Below, one piece after another: positions 16,414-25,128 of a stretch of 64,000 nucleotides of DNA. Source of the DNA: 67-14 sp020438345 (GTDB taxonomy: Bacteria > Actinomycetota > Thermoleophilia > Solirubrobacterales > 70-9). A program made the position numbers and the translations under genes. The first letter of the stretch is position 1; every line of letters starts with the position of its first letter. The notes under the pieces were generated by a model, which saw only the letters and a list, made by a program, of their open reading frames with translations, made no database searches and was not told the DNA's origin. The stretch covers positions 186,001-250,000 of the forward strand of contig CALMSY010000005.1 of assembly GCA_937872475.1 (NCBI GenBank). The letters are read 5' to 3'.

Positions 16414-17066
16414 GCGAATACACCCCGCCACTCGCGCTGAAGGACACCGCGACCCTGATGCGTCGCCTTCCGAGTGTCTGGGGAATCTGGGGTCGAAAGC
16501 GCCTCGATCCGCACCTGAGGGAAGAGGTGATGGTCGCGGTTGCCGCATCGGTCGGCTGCCGCTACTGCACCTTCTCCCATCGCGAAATGGTCCTCCAAGG
16601 CGGTGAGAGCCTCCTGGCTCTAGCCGAGTTCGAGCAGATCGAAAACCCTGACGAGCGCGTCTTCGCGGCCATCGTCTGGGCACAATCCAAGGTCGAGACC
16701 GACTTCGGACCCGCCCCCGCCGCCATCGAACGGGAACTGCGAGACCGGTTCGATGCTCGGGAGCAACTTGATCTCGAAACCGTGGCGATCGCAATGAAGC
16801 TCATGAGTTCCTGTGGCCACGAAGCCGACGGTCTCGTTCAGCGACTCAAAGGGCAATCCGCCACCGGTCGCCTTGGCAATCAGATCCTGATGGCCTTCCT
16901 TTACTTTCCTCCGGCGGTTCTGGTCTACGGGGCGCTCGCCGCCAAGCGAGGATCGGCAAGAACGCTCTTTCGCGACTTCCGGCTGTTCTCGTCGACGTTC
17001 ACCGAGGACGGTGCGGCGAAGGACGCCGTCCCGGAAAACTCGACGAGACCGACCGCGCGCGTCTAG
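16410..17066 (+). CDS. Carboxymuconolactone decarboxylase/AhpD-like protein
   Basis: A 218-residue alpha-helical protein with the AhpD active-site motif C50-RY-C53-TFS-H57, which in the family gives peroxidase or disulfide reductase activity. The C-terminal part has a hydrophobic stretch ILMAFLYFPPAVLVYGAL, so it may touch the membrane. It is translationally coupled to the transglutaminase-like gene. Its 3' end overlaps the convergent M23 gene by four bases. Confidence 0.8.
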   Translation: MSEYTPPLALKDTATLMRRLPSVWGIWGRKRLDPHLREEVMVAVAASVGCRYCTFSHREMVLQGGESLLALAEFEQIENPDERVFAAIVWAQSKVETDFGPAPAAIERELRDRFDAREQLDLETVAIAMKLMSSCGHEADGLVQRLKGQSATGRLGNQILMAFLYFPPAVLVYGALAAKRGSARTLFRDFRLFSSTFTEDGAAKDAVPENSTRPTARV

Positions 17067-18274
17067 AGATAACCGAGCGGGTCTTGCGCGAACCCGTCGA
17101 CCCGGGTCTCGAAATGAAGGTGATCACCGAAGCTATTGCCGGTGTTCCCCACATTACCGATCACGTCGCCCTGGCTCACCTCGGCCCCGACCGACGTTCC
17201 GAATGTTGATTGATGCGCGTAGCAAGTCGAAAGACCACCGCCGTGATCGACGCAGGTAAAGAGTCCATATCCGCCGCTCTCGGCCTCCGACTGCATCAGG
17301 ATCACCGTGCCCGATGCCGCCGCCTTGATCGGAGTGCCACCGGGCGCAGAGATGTCGAGGCCCTCGTGAATCCTCCCCCACCGCGGCCCGAACGGCGATG
17401 AGAGAGTTCCCTCGATCGGCCAGATCATGCTTCCGTTCCCCGCCGAGGAAGTCGTGCCGGAGCTTGACGATGATGCCTCGGCGATCGTCGACTGGATCTT
17501 TGATCTGAGATCGGCCGCGATCTCTTCATGCTGCTCGATGTCATCCCGGACCGTCCCGAGCAGGGACTCCTTGTCCAATCGGAGCGTGGATAGGCTCGAC
17601 TGGCGAGACTCCACGGCCACTCGCGTCGTTTCCAGCTGGGCTTCCCTGGATGCGATCTCGTCCCTGGCCGACTCGATGGTGGATTTCGCCTTCCGCTGGA
17701 TTTCAACGCTCGCGCGCGCCTCGTTGCGTAGATCGCGGACTCGGGAAGCAAGATCCTCCGTCTGGTTCTGGATCGCCTCTAGGTATTCACTCGACGCGAC
17801 AAGGTCGCCGTAATCCTCGGCGGCGAGCGCGATCGACGCCAGGTCGGGTGTCCCCGCCATGTAGGTCGCGACCAGGTTCTCGCGCAAGTTGGTCAGTGCT
17901 CGCTTCAGACGCTGGCGTTGATTTTCGAGTTGTTCGACCGCGTCCTTCAGTTCGCGGATCGCCTCGTCCAGCTCACCTTGCTTCTTCTCAAGTTCGGACT
18001 CCGCGACCGATTCTTGTTGCCGAAGGCCAGAGACCTCGCTCTCCATCGCCGAGATCTGGCCGTCGTACTTCTCGATCTCGACGGTAAGAACCTCCTCGCG
18101 TCCCTGTTCCTTCTCTAGCTTCGACTCAACCCGGTCGAGCTTTTCCTTGGTTGAAGGGGCACCCTGGGCTTGCGTGACCGGCGCCCCGGTGATCGAGATC
18201 GTCAAGACCGTCACGCCGAGAATGATGGCACGCAAGGTATGGGTGATCGGCGGGGTTGGTTGGAAGGAGGGCAC
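17063..18274 (-). CDS. Exported coiled-coil M23 (LytM/EnvC-type) peptidase, island 1 copy
   Basis: A 403-residue exported protein with a signal peptide (to about residue 36), a long coiled coil (about 40-260, rich in Glu/Lys/Gln heptads), a Ser-rich linker, and a C-terminal LytM domain with zinc motifs HEGLD and HLHFE. It has the layout of EnvC/RipA-associated wall hydrolases or their activators. It is a close paralogue of the gene at 45638-46858, including the C-terminal AQDPLGYL. A BlaI-type operator lies just upstream of its start. Confidence 0.9.
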   Translation of the reverse strand: MPSFQPTPPITHTLRAIILGVTVLTISITGAPVTQAQGAPSTKEKLDRVESKLEKEQGREEVLTVEIEKYDGQISAMESEVSGLRQQESVAESELEKKQGELDEAIRELKDAVEQLENQRQRLKRALTNLRENLVATYMAGTPDLASIALAAEDYGDLVASSEYLEAIQNQTEDLASRVRDLRNEARASVEIQRKAKSTIESARDEIASREAQLETTRVAVESRQSSLSTLRLDKESLLGTVRDDIEQHEEIAADLRSKIQSTIAEASSSSSGTTSSAGNGSMIWPIEGTLSSPFGPRWGRIHEGLDISAPGGTPIKAAASGTVILMQSEAESGGYGLFTCVDHGGGLSTCYAHQSTFGTSVGAEVSQGDVIGNVGNTGNSFGDHLHFETRVDGFAQDPLGYL

Positions 18275-18296
18275 TGATGGCGAGTTGGAAGCTATC

Positions 18297-18313
18297 TACT
18301 ACATACCGTAGTT
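18297..18313. promoter_or_regulatory. BlaI-type operator A2 (M23 peptidase promoter)
   Basis: The inverted repeat TACTACA-TAC-CGTAGTT lies 22 bases upstream of the M23 start codon. It has the same arms and spacing as the operators at 11058 and 22631, with one mismatch in the outer arm. The minus strand reads in the direction of the M23 gene. Confidence 0.75.
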
Positions 18314-18443
18314 GTTTTAGACGATCCGTTCGGCGTCTTCGGCGCGACCGGGACAGAAGATTCAGACCGTCGCCGACGTCCCCTCGATTCAACCGAATGA
18401 GAAAATAATTTGAGTCATGCCTAATTTCTGATTTACTCTCGGT

Positions 18444-19529
18444 ATGACCGAGCGAAACGACGCAAGTGACTCGCTGACCCGGAGATCGTTGCTTTGTCGT
18501 GTCGGCATCGGCACGGCGGCGAGCACGGGCATCGGATCGATGTTCGTCGCCACGCCCCAGGCCGCCACGACGGAGTCGGGCCACGAAGGTATGCCTCACA
18601 TGGGCGCGGAAGACTCGGCGGGGCCGAGCGACCCCGCCCACGCCGGCCCGATGTTTAGATCCGGCGGAGAGGTCGACCACGAAGCAAATGGATTCGACCC
18701 CGACGAGATCCTTCGCGAGTTCGACTGGGGTACGACGAGCCGCCTCCCCGACGGTCGAATCCTTCGCGAGTGGAAGGTCAACGCGATCGACAAGGAAATC
18801 GAGGTTGCCCCCGGCGTCAAGTTTCCCGCCTGGACCTTCGACGGTCGCGTCCCCGGCAGGACCCTGCGATGCCGGCAGGGTGAGCGTCTGAGGATTCACT
18901 TCGGCAACGGATCCGCCCACCCCCACACGATGCACTTCCACGGCATCCACACCTCCCGGATGGACGGCGTGCCGGGCATCGGGGCGGGACTCATCCAGCC
19001 CGGCGAGCGGACCGTGTACGAATTCGACGCCGAGCCGTTCGGGCTCCACCTCTTTCATTGCCATGCGCCACCTCTGGCCGAGCACATCGCCCGCGGCATG
19101 TACGGCACGATCATCATCGACCCCGCACAGGGGCGGCCCGAAGCCGACGAGATGGTGATGGTCCAGGCCGGTTACAACACGACCCTCGACGGGCTCGGCA
19201 ACCAGCTCTACTTCGTCAACGGCATCCCGTCCCACTACATGCACCGGCCGATCAAGGTGAAGAAGGACCAGCTCGTGCGGATCTACCTGACGAACCTGCT
19301 CGAGTACGACCCGATCAACTCGTTTCACCTCCATGGGAACTTCTTCGACTACTACCCCACCGGAACCCGTTTGGAGCCCACCGAGTTCACCGACACGATC
19401 TCGCAGATGCAAGGGCAACGCGGGATCCTCGAAGTCAAGTTCCCGTTCCCCGGCAAGTACATGTTCCACGCCCATAAGTCCGAGTTCGCGGAACTCGGCT
19501 GGATGGGCTTCTTCGAGGTCGTCGAATGA
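18444..19529 (+). CDS. Two-domain multicopper oxidase, Tat-exported
   Basis: A 361-residue copper oxidase with an N-terminal Tat-like leader (TRRSLLCRVG). It has a Met/His-rich N-terminal region (HEGMPHMGAED), then copper motifs HPHTMHFHGIH, HLFHCHAPPLAEHIARGMYG, NSFHLHGNFFD and MFHAHKSEFAELGWMG. These supply type 1 and type 2/3 ligands split over two cupredoxin domains, as in small laccases and nitrite reductases. It probably oxidises Cu(I) or organic substrates outside the cell. Its stop overlaps the start of the broken ZIP gene (ATGA). The AT-rich upstream region (about 18400-18440) holds the promoter, but no clear operator was seen. Confidence 0.9.
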   Translation: MTERNDASDSLTRRSLLCRVGIGTAASTGIGSMFVATPQAATTESGHEGMPHMGAEDSAGPSDPAHAGPMFRSGGEVDHEANGFDPDEILREFDWGTTSRLPDGRILREWKVNAIDKEIEVAPGVKFPAWTFDGRVPGRTLRCRQGERLRIHFGNGSAHPHTMHFHGIHTSRMDGVPGIGAGLIQPGERTVYEFDAEPFGLHLFHCHAPPLAEHIARGMYGTIIIDPAQGRPEADEMVMVQAGYNTTLDGLGNQLYFVNGIPSHYMHRPIKVKKDQLVRIYLTNLLEYDPINSFHLHGNFFDYYPTGTRLEPTEFTDTISQMQGQRGILEVKFPFPGKYMFHAHKSEFAELGWMGFFEVVE

Positions 19530-20700
19530 GTCTCGGCCGCCGCCTGCCGGTATGGGGGCTCGCCCTCGGGGTCGTCGGCATCCTCGCGCTGAGCCTGGTC
19601 GGTCTGGCGGTGGTCGGCGGGGACACCCTCCCCGAACGAAACGGACCGCCGATCGAGGAGCTCGCGGTCGAAAAGACGGAATTGAAGCCTGGAGATCGAC
19701 CTCTCGATCAGGAACACGGGACCGGACGAGGTGACCGTCTCTCAGATAGTGGTCAACGATTCCTTCGTGGACTTCACCGGCAACGAGACCTTCGATCGGC
19801 TGGGCGAGGGAACGCTCACCGCCATGTACCCCCGGCAGACCGGCTCGCCGCTGGAGATCGGACTGATGACCTCAACCGGGATAGTCATCCCGCACCAGAT
19901 AGCCGCCGCTGTCGAAACGCCCGAACGAAGCGGGGACTTCCTACTATCGATGATCCTCATCGGGATCTACGTGGGTGTGATCCCCGTGACGCTCGGTCAT
20001 GCTCGCCCTCCCCGTCCTTCGCCGGGGCGGACGCAAATGGACCACCGCGCTCATCGCGTTCACAGTTGGACTTCTCGGAATCCTCGCCGTCGACGGGACC
20101 CTGGAGGCGATGGACCTGAACGCCGCCGGGCCGGGCGCTTTCGGTGGGAACGCTCTCGTGTTTCTCGGGGCCGGACTCTCCTTCCTGGCGCTGTCTGGAC
20201 TCGACGGCTGGATGAAGGGACGGCGCAGGGCCTCCGAGGCCGCCGGGGCGAGTCCGTGGCAACTGGCGTTGATGGTCGCGATCGGCATCGGTCTCCACAA
20301 CTTCGGGGAAGGCCTCGCCATCGGGTCCGCCTACGCGGTCGGCGAACTCGCCCTCGGCGCCTTCCTCGTGGTCGGATTCGCGATCCACAACACGACCGAG
20401 GGACTCGCGATCGTCGCGCCACTCGCCAACGAGAAGCCACGACCGGGACGCCTCCTCGGATTCGGGCTCATCGCCGGTGCCCCCGCCATAACCGGGGCAT
20501 TGGTCGGCGGATCGGTGTCGAGCGACGAGTTCGCCGCCGCGCTCATCGGGATCGGAGTAGGTGCAATCATCCAGGTGATCGTCCAATTGGCTCCTTCGAT
20601 GAGGGACGGATCAGGACGGCTCCTGACACCCGTGACCTCCGTGGCAATAGGACTCGGAGCGCTCGTCCTCTACCTGACCGGCCTACTTGTCACCGTCTGA
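19526..20700 (+). pseudogene. ZIP-family metal permease with N-terminal extracytoplasmic domain, two frameshifts
   Basis: Three frames line up into one protein. The first starts at ATG 19526 with a membrane anchor and reads to ELKPG. The second (from about 19690) reads EIDLSIRNTGPDEVTVSQIV through GIYVGVIPVTLG. The third (from 19999) reads MLALPVLRR and the ZIP core, with the metal motifs GLHNFGEGLAIG and IHNTTEGLAIVAP. Dropping one base near 19691 and one near 19998 restores a single ORF. A beta-domain inserted ahead of the ZIP helices is unusual for bacterial ZIP proteins. The coupling with the multicopper oxidase suggests joint metal handling. Confidence 0.8.
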
Positions 20701-20707
20701 GGCGAGC

Positions 20708-21169
20708 ATGACCCGCGATCTCCCGCCCAAAGTCACCGTTACCTCACGCCTGGAGGCTCCCTCCAGCGAGGTGTGGACTCAAATCACTGCTTTCGAAGGT
20801 GTCAACCGAGAGATGTCCCCGCTCCTGAAAATGACGCCGCCGGCGACTGCCCGCCTCGACGACGCAGCCAGCGGCGAGATACTTCCGATCAAGCTGAAAG
20901 GACCACTCGGGCTACCACTCGGGACGTATCCGCTTCGGTTGGTGAACATCGAAACCGAGGTGGGATTCCTCGAACAAACCCAGATGCTCCCGTTTCTTCT
21001 CTGGCAGCACGAACGGACACTCACCGCCGAGGCGGGCGGAACGATCGTTACGGATTCGCTCGGCTGGCGCTGGCGGGCCCACCGGCTCGACGCGATAGTC
21101 GCCGCGATCGTGCGACGTTTTTTCATCCATCGGCACCGACAGCTCCGGAGCGACTTCGGGGAACGCTGA
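20708..21169 (+). CDS. SRPBCC/START-like hypothetical protein
   Basis: A 153-residue protein with the outline of the polyketide cyclase/START fold: KVTVTSRLEAPSSEVWTQIT at the start, a central beta-sheet, and a long C-terminal helix with RFFIHRHRQLRSDF. Such proteins bind hydrophobic ligands; the ligand here is unknown. It starts at ATG 20708, seven bases after the ZIP stop, and is probably the last gene of the multicopper oxidase operon. Confidence 0.65.
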   Translation: MTRDLPPKVTVTSRLEAPSSEVWTQITAFEGVNREMSPLLKMTPPATARLDDAASGEILPIKLKGPLGLPLGTYPLRLVNIETEVGFLEQTQMLPFLLWQHERTLTAEAGGTIVTDSLGWRWRAHRLDAIVAAIVRRFFIHRHRQLRSDFGER

Positions 21170-21182
21170 TGGTCGGTCTCGC

Positions 21183-21941
21183 TCAGACCGAGTTCCAGAA
21201 GTCCAGACCAATGTCGCTCATCCATTTCTGGACCTCGATGTTGATTCGAAACAGCTCGCCCGTCCAGATCAGGACACCCATCGCGATCAAGATGACCCCG
21301 CCGAAGGCAACGATCACGTTGTAGTGACGCTTCACGACCGCGAACGCCGTAGTCATCCGGTTGAAGGCGAGCACGGTGAGAAGAAACGGGATCGCCAGCC
21401 CCGCCGAATACACGGCGAGCAGCAGCGCACCGCTCGCGGCTGAGCCCGACAAGGAAGCCGCCGAAAGGATCGCCCCCAACGTCGGTCCGATGCACGGAGT
21501 CCAGGCGAAAGCAAAGGCGGCGCCAGCAACGACAGGCCCTCCTTTTCCAGCCCGTAACATCAGGGCGTCGACGTGCCATTCGCGATTGAGCTTTGTCACG
21601 AAAAACGAACTGACGAAAAGGATTCCCATCAAGATAATCAGGGCCGCAGCAACCTTGTCGAGGAGCTGACGGTTATCCATGAGGATCGACCCGATCTTCG
21701 TTGCACTGAGGCCGAGCAGCACGAAGATAAGGGAGAAGCTCGCGACGAAGAAGAGGCTCGGCACCAGAACCCGCCTCCACCCCGCGTCTTCGATGTCATC
21801 GATCGAGACTCCGGTGACAGCGGACAGATATCCGGGCACCAGCGGCAGGACGCAGGGTGAGAGGAACGACACCATGCCCGCCAGCAGCGCGGCGAGGAGA
21901 CCCACACCCTCGGCCGGATTCGAAGTCGCGAGTAGGTCCAC
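21183..21941 (-). CDS. ccdA: CcdA-like transmembrane thiol reductant carrier (island 1 copy)
   Basis: A 252-residue, six-helix DsbD/CcdA family protein that passes electrons from cytoplasmic thioredoxin to extracytoplasmic thiols. The redox Cys are C30 in FLSPCVLPLVPGYLS and C150 in AWTPCIGPTLG. It begins at GTG directly after the methyltransferase stop, so both share the operator at 22631. It is a close paralogue of the gene at 38813-39595; most residues agree by eye. No cytochrome c maturation genes are nearby, so it probably feeds the island's redox proteins. Confidence 0.92.
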   Translation of the reverse strand: MDLLATSNPAEGVGLLAALLAGMVSFLSPCVLPLVPGYLSAVTGVSIDDIEDAGWRRVLVPSLFFVASFSLIFVLLGLSATKIGSILMDNRQLLDKVAAALIILMGILFVSSFFVTKLNREWHVDALMLRAGKGGPVVAGAAFAFAWTPCIGPTLGAILSAASLSGSAASGALLLAVYSAGLAIPFLLTVLAFNRMTTAFAVVKRHYNVIVAFGGVILIAMGVLIWTGELFRINIEVQKWMSDIGLDFWNSV

Positions 21942-22598
21942 CTACCGTGGCTTCGCGGCCGAGATGAACTCCATCGAGCCCCACACGGTTCTCAGCGTGC
22001 GCCAGACGGAAACGTCTTCGAAACCAGCCGCGCCGACAAGCTTCGGGATCTCTCCTCGGGCGTGGTCCCTCGTGTTGACGAGCCCGTCGAGAACGCGCAG
22101 GAGTTGGAAGCCCGCGAACGTGATCGCGTCCGGTTTGCCCCAATCGGCGACGTGGAGGCGCCCACCGGGCCGCAGGACCCGCTCGGCCTCGACGAGCGCC
22201 AAAGCCTTGGCCTCGGGACTCAGGTGATGGAGGAGGAGAGACATCGAAACGACATCCACGCTGTCATCCGCCAAGGGAAGGCCCGTCGCGAGACCCTCGT
22301 CCCAACGAACCCGGTCCGATCCCGGCTTGGACTTTGAGATGGCGATCGATTCGGGATCGCCATCGATGCCGAGGACCGTCGCGTCGTGGCGGGTGCCGGC
22401 CAGTTCGATTGCGAATGTTCCGGTTCCGGAACCAACATCGGCCGCGACCCCGCCCTCCGGTAGATCGAGGCTGATTCGTTCGAGCAGGGCCGTTCTCCAG
22501 GAACTTTCGCGCATGCTCAAGGCCATGACCGGGTCGTACAGGCGGGTGAACGCTCCGCGTCCGGCCGCGGGAACGTAACGATCGCCGTCAGGAGTCAT
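21942..22598 (-). CDS. Class I SAM-dependent methyltransferase
   Basis: A 218-residue enzyme with the motif I glycine loop VAADVGSGTGTFAIELA, an acidic VLGIDGDPESI, and VVSMSLLLHHLSPEAKA as the post-core motif. It resembles UbiE/ArsM-type small-molecule methyltransferases but lacks the arsenite Cys set. The substrate is unknown. It is the first gene of a two-gene operon with ccdA under a perfect BlaI-type palindrome. Confidence 0.82.
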   Translation of the reverse strand: MTPDGDRYVPAAGRGAFTRLYDPVMALSMRESSWRTALLERISLDLPEGGVAADVGSGTGTFAIELAGTRHDATVLGIDGDPESIAISKSKPGSDRVRWDEGLATGLPLADDSVDVVSMSLLLHHLSPEAKALALVEAERVLRPGGRLHVADWGKPDAITFAGFQLLRVLDGLVNTRDHARGEIPKLVGAAGFEDVSVWRTLRTVWGSMEFISAAKPR

Positions 22599-22630
22599 TG
22601 CTCATCCAGGTATTGATGGGGTCGACCATG

Positions 22631-22647
22631 TACTACAGATTGTAGTA
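22631..22647. promoter_or_regulatory. BlaI-type operator A3 (methyltransferase-ccdA promoter), perfect palindrome
   Basis: TACTACA-GAT-TGTAGTA, a perfect 7-3-7 inverted repeat starting 32 bases upstream of the methyltransferase start. The minus strand contains TACAAT, a good -10-like hexamer, inside it, so repressor binding would block the promoter. It is the best member of the island 1 operator family. Confidence 0.85.
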
Positions 22648-22707
22648 GAGCACGCTTGTAGCGCGGATGTCCGGAGTCTCGTAAACAGCGGGGTCGACCG
22701 TGGTGGG

Positions 22708-24651
22708 TCACGGTTCTACCGTGTGAGGTTTTGTCTTACGAGCGGCGCGAACGCCGTTGCTGACCGCCAGGAGTTCTGCGATCTCGTGAACCGCGACTGC
22801 GATGACGACGCTCAGCAGGCCAACGACGGCGCTCGGTATGAGCACTGCGAGCAAGATGACACTGAACACAAGATTTTGCCGAGAGATGCGGGTCGCGCGT
22901 CGGCCGAGTTGGAGTGCTTCCGCCGCCTTTGTGAGGTCATCGGCCAGCAGGGCAATATCGGCGGCTTCAATGGCCGCGTCGGTGCCGCCGGTGCCTATGG
23001 CAATACCGACATCGGCCGTCGCAAGTGCCGGGGCGTCGTTGATTCCGTCGCCAACCATCGCCACGGAGCCGTGCTGCTCCTGGATCTGCTTGATCCTGGA
23101 CACCTTGTCTTCAGGCTTGAGCTCGGCGAAGACCTGATCGAGGCCCAGCTGCGCCGATATCGCCCGCGCCGTTCGTTCGTTGTCGCCGGTCAGCATCACG
23201 ACATGGGCGACTCCTAGACGTCGAAGCGCAATTATCGCCTGCGCCGCTTCGGGGCGAGGTTCGTCCCGAAGCGCAAGCAGGGTGCACGGTTCGCTGCCCA
23301 CGCCGGCCACGATCACAGTCTTACCTTCGTCTTGCAGCTTTTCGATGACGTCCGGTAGATCACTTGAACCCATGCGCTCGATAGCCAGGGCCGGACTCCC
23401 CACCCAGGCCGTTCGGCCATCCACAAGCGCGGTTGCTCCGTGCCCTACTAGGGCCGAGAATTCCTCGGCTGGACCGGGCTCGATTCCTGCCGTGCGGGCG
23501 TAAGCGACCACCGCAGCGGCCAATGGGTGTTCAGAGCGCGCCTCGATAGACGCTGCGATCCGTAGCCCTTCACCTTCGTCCATGTCGTTCAAGGCGACCA
23601 CGTCGGTGACTTCGGGCTTGCCACGAGTGAGAGTTCCGGTCTTGTCGAACGCGACCGCATTGACCCGCCCGAGTGCTTCCAGTTGCAGGCCTCCCTTGAT
23701 GAGAATTCCCTCCCGCCCTGCCCGCGTGATAGCTGCGGCAGCCGCGACCGGCACGGACATGACGAGGGCACAAGGCGCGCCGGCCACCAGGACCGTTACG
23801 CCTCGCAGAGCCCATTCTTGCCAGTCGCCGTCCACGATGCCGCCGACGACGGTGACCAGCGCCGCACCCACCAAGACGGCCGGGCTGTATCGAGTCGCGA
23901 ACCGGTCGACGAAGCGTTGTGCCTTCGACTTCTGGCCCTGTGCTTCTTCGACCAGGTGAACGATGCGCTGGAGGGTGTTGTCGGCGTATGGCCTTGTGAC
24001 CTCGATCTCGATCGAGCCGGTCCCGTTCACCGAACCCGCGAACACCTCTTGTCCCGGATCCTTGGCAACTGGCATCGACTCTCCGGTCACGGGTGCTTCG
24101 TCAAGCGTCGAGTTGCCACTTCTAAGGACACCGTCAGTCGGCAGGGCCTCTCCGGGCCGGACCATGAACAGGTCACCGACGACGAGATCTTCGGCCGGAA
24201 TCACTTCTTCGCGTCCGTTGACGATTCGTCTCGCTTGCTTTGGGGCGAGATCGAGCAGATCCCGGATCGCCGACCGGGTCCGAACGAAGGTCAGTTCTTC
24301 AATCGCTTCAGCAAGGGAATAGAGAAAGACCAGTGCCGCCGCTTCTTCGAAAAGACCGAAAACGAGACAGCCGGCAGCAGCGATCAGCATCAGTGCTTCG
24401 ACGCCTATCTCGTGCTCCTCGACGAGTTCCTCCCACCCCTCCTGAGTGAAATACCAAGCCCCTACCGGGATCGCTACGAGGAACGCTGCGATCGCCAGCA
24501 CTTCCGACGCGCCGGTGAACTCGAGGACGAGGCCGACAACAAGAGCGATCCCGGCGAGCAGCGCGTTTCGAAGCGGCCCGAAACGAAATGCTGCCTCGCG
24601 CCAGCTCAGACCGGTCGCGGCCTCCGAGTTGCCGCAGTCGCAGGAACTCAC
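22708..24651 (-). CDS. P1B-type heavy-metal ATPase with APC in place of CPC
   Basis: A 647-residue P-type ATPase. It has TGES-type PVTGESMPV, DKTGTLT, SEHPLAAAVV (the HP motif of P1B pumps) and GDGINDAPAL. The membrane metal motif reads GAPCALVMSVP (APC at 23770-23778), lacking the first Cys of the CPC used by Zn/Cd/Cu pumps. There is no HMA domain, only SSCDCGNS at the N-terminus, where CDC may bind metal. GTG 24651 overlaps the CmtR-like stop (GTGA), so the regulator and pump are coupled. The substrate is probably Cd/Pb/Zn given the sensor, but APC makes this uncertain. Confidence 0.88.
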   Translation of the reverse strand: MSSCDCGNSEAATGLSWREAAFRFGPLRNALLAGIALVVGLVLEFTGASEVLAIAAFLVAIPVGAWYFTQEGWEELVEEHEIGVEALMLIAAAGCLVFGLFEEAAALVFLYSLAEAIEELTFVRTRSAIRDLLDLAPKQARRIVNGREEVIPAEDLVVGDLFMVRPGEALPTDGVLRSGNSTLDEAPVTGESMPVAKDPGQEVFAGSVNGTGSIEIEVTRPYADNTLQRIVHLVEEAQGQKSKAQRFVDRFATRYSPAVLVGAALVTVVGGIVDGDWQEWALRGVTVLVAGAPCALVMSVPVAAAAAITRAGREGILIKGGLQLEALGRVNAVAFDKTGTLTRGKPEVTDVVALNDMDEGEGLRIAASIEARSEHPLAAAVVAYARTAGIEPGPAEEFSALVGHGATALVDGRTAWVGSPALAIERMGSSDLPDVIEKLQDEGKTVIVAGVGSEPCTLLALRDEPRPEAAQAIIALRRLGVAHVVMLTGDNERTARAISAQLGLDQVFAELKPEDKVSRIKQIQEQHGSVAMVGDGINDAPALATADVGIAIGTGGTDAAIEAADIALLADDLTKAAEALQLGRRATRISRQNLVFSVILLAVLIPSAVVGLLSVVIAVAVHEIAELLAVSNGVRAARKTKPHTVEP

Positions 24652-24989
24652 GCGGCCTGCCGCCGCCGGCCACGGCCATAGTTCGGGCAAGACTCGATCC
24701 GATCCCCGGCACGATCAAGCAGAACGTCCGCAGTCCCTAGAAGCTCTTCAACGCTTTCGCCAAGCCGGTAGTGAACCTCCCGGCCCCGCCGTTCGCGCTC
24801 AGCAACCCCGCACTCCCAAAGGCAGGCCAGATGAGTTGATGCGTTCGGCTGGGAGATGCCAATCGCCGCAACAACATCGGTAACCCGGGCTGGTGAATTG
24901 GTCCGCAGGAACTCGACTATCCGCTGCCTAGTCGGGTCCGACAGGCCGTGAAACAGGATGGTTCTCAAGTCAACGACGTTCACAATCAT
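24648..24989 (-). CDS. CmtR-like ArsR-family metal sensor (pump-linked)
   Basis: A winged-helix repressor of about 113 residues starting at ATG 24989 (MIVNVVDLRTILFHGLSDPT). The recognition helix holds Cys-x3-Cys (CLWEC), and a C-terminal Cys sits in IESCPNYG: the same three-thiol arrangement as CmtR and as the merA-linked regulator at 2218. It directly precedes and overlaps the APC-type ATPase, so it very probably controls it in response to Cd/Pb-like ions. An AT-rich promoter lies upstream (about 24995-25025). Confidence 0.85.
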   Translation of the reverse strand: MIVNVVDLRTILFHGLSDPTRQRIVEFLRTNSPARVTDVVAAIGISQPNASTHLACLWECGVAERERRGREVHYRLGESVEELLGTADVLLDRAGDRIESCPNYGRGRRRQAA

Positions 24990-24994
24990 ATTGA

Positions 24995-25025
24995 CTGTAG
25001 CAGATATAATTGACCGACACCAATG
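24995..25025 (-). promoter_or_regulatory. AT-rich promoter/operator region of the CmtR-like/ATPase operon
   Basis: A sharply AT-rich patch inside GC-rich DNA, with TATATC and TACAGT as possible -10 hexamers about 17-18 bases from a TTGGTG. The heptamer ATATCTG on the minus strand also occurs upstream of merA (near 705), so it may be part of the CmtR-like site. Assignment is by position only. Confidence 0.35.
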
Positions 25026-25128
25026 TTTTTCCCGCCGCTTTCGTTCCGCGATCACCCGAAGTTCGCCTCGAAGGAATCCACAGCCGACGACGAGCTTCGA
25101 TGCCTCCAAAACCCGCAAGGTGAATGAA

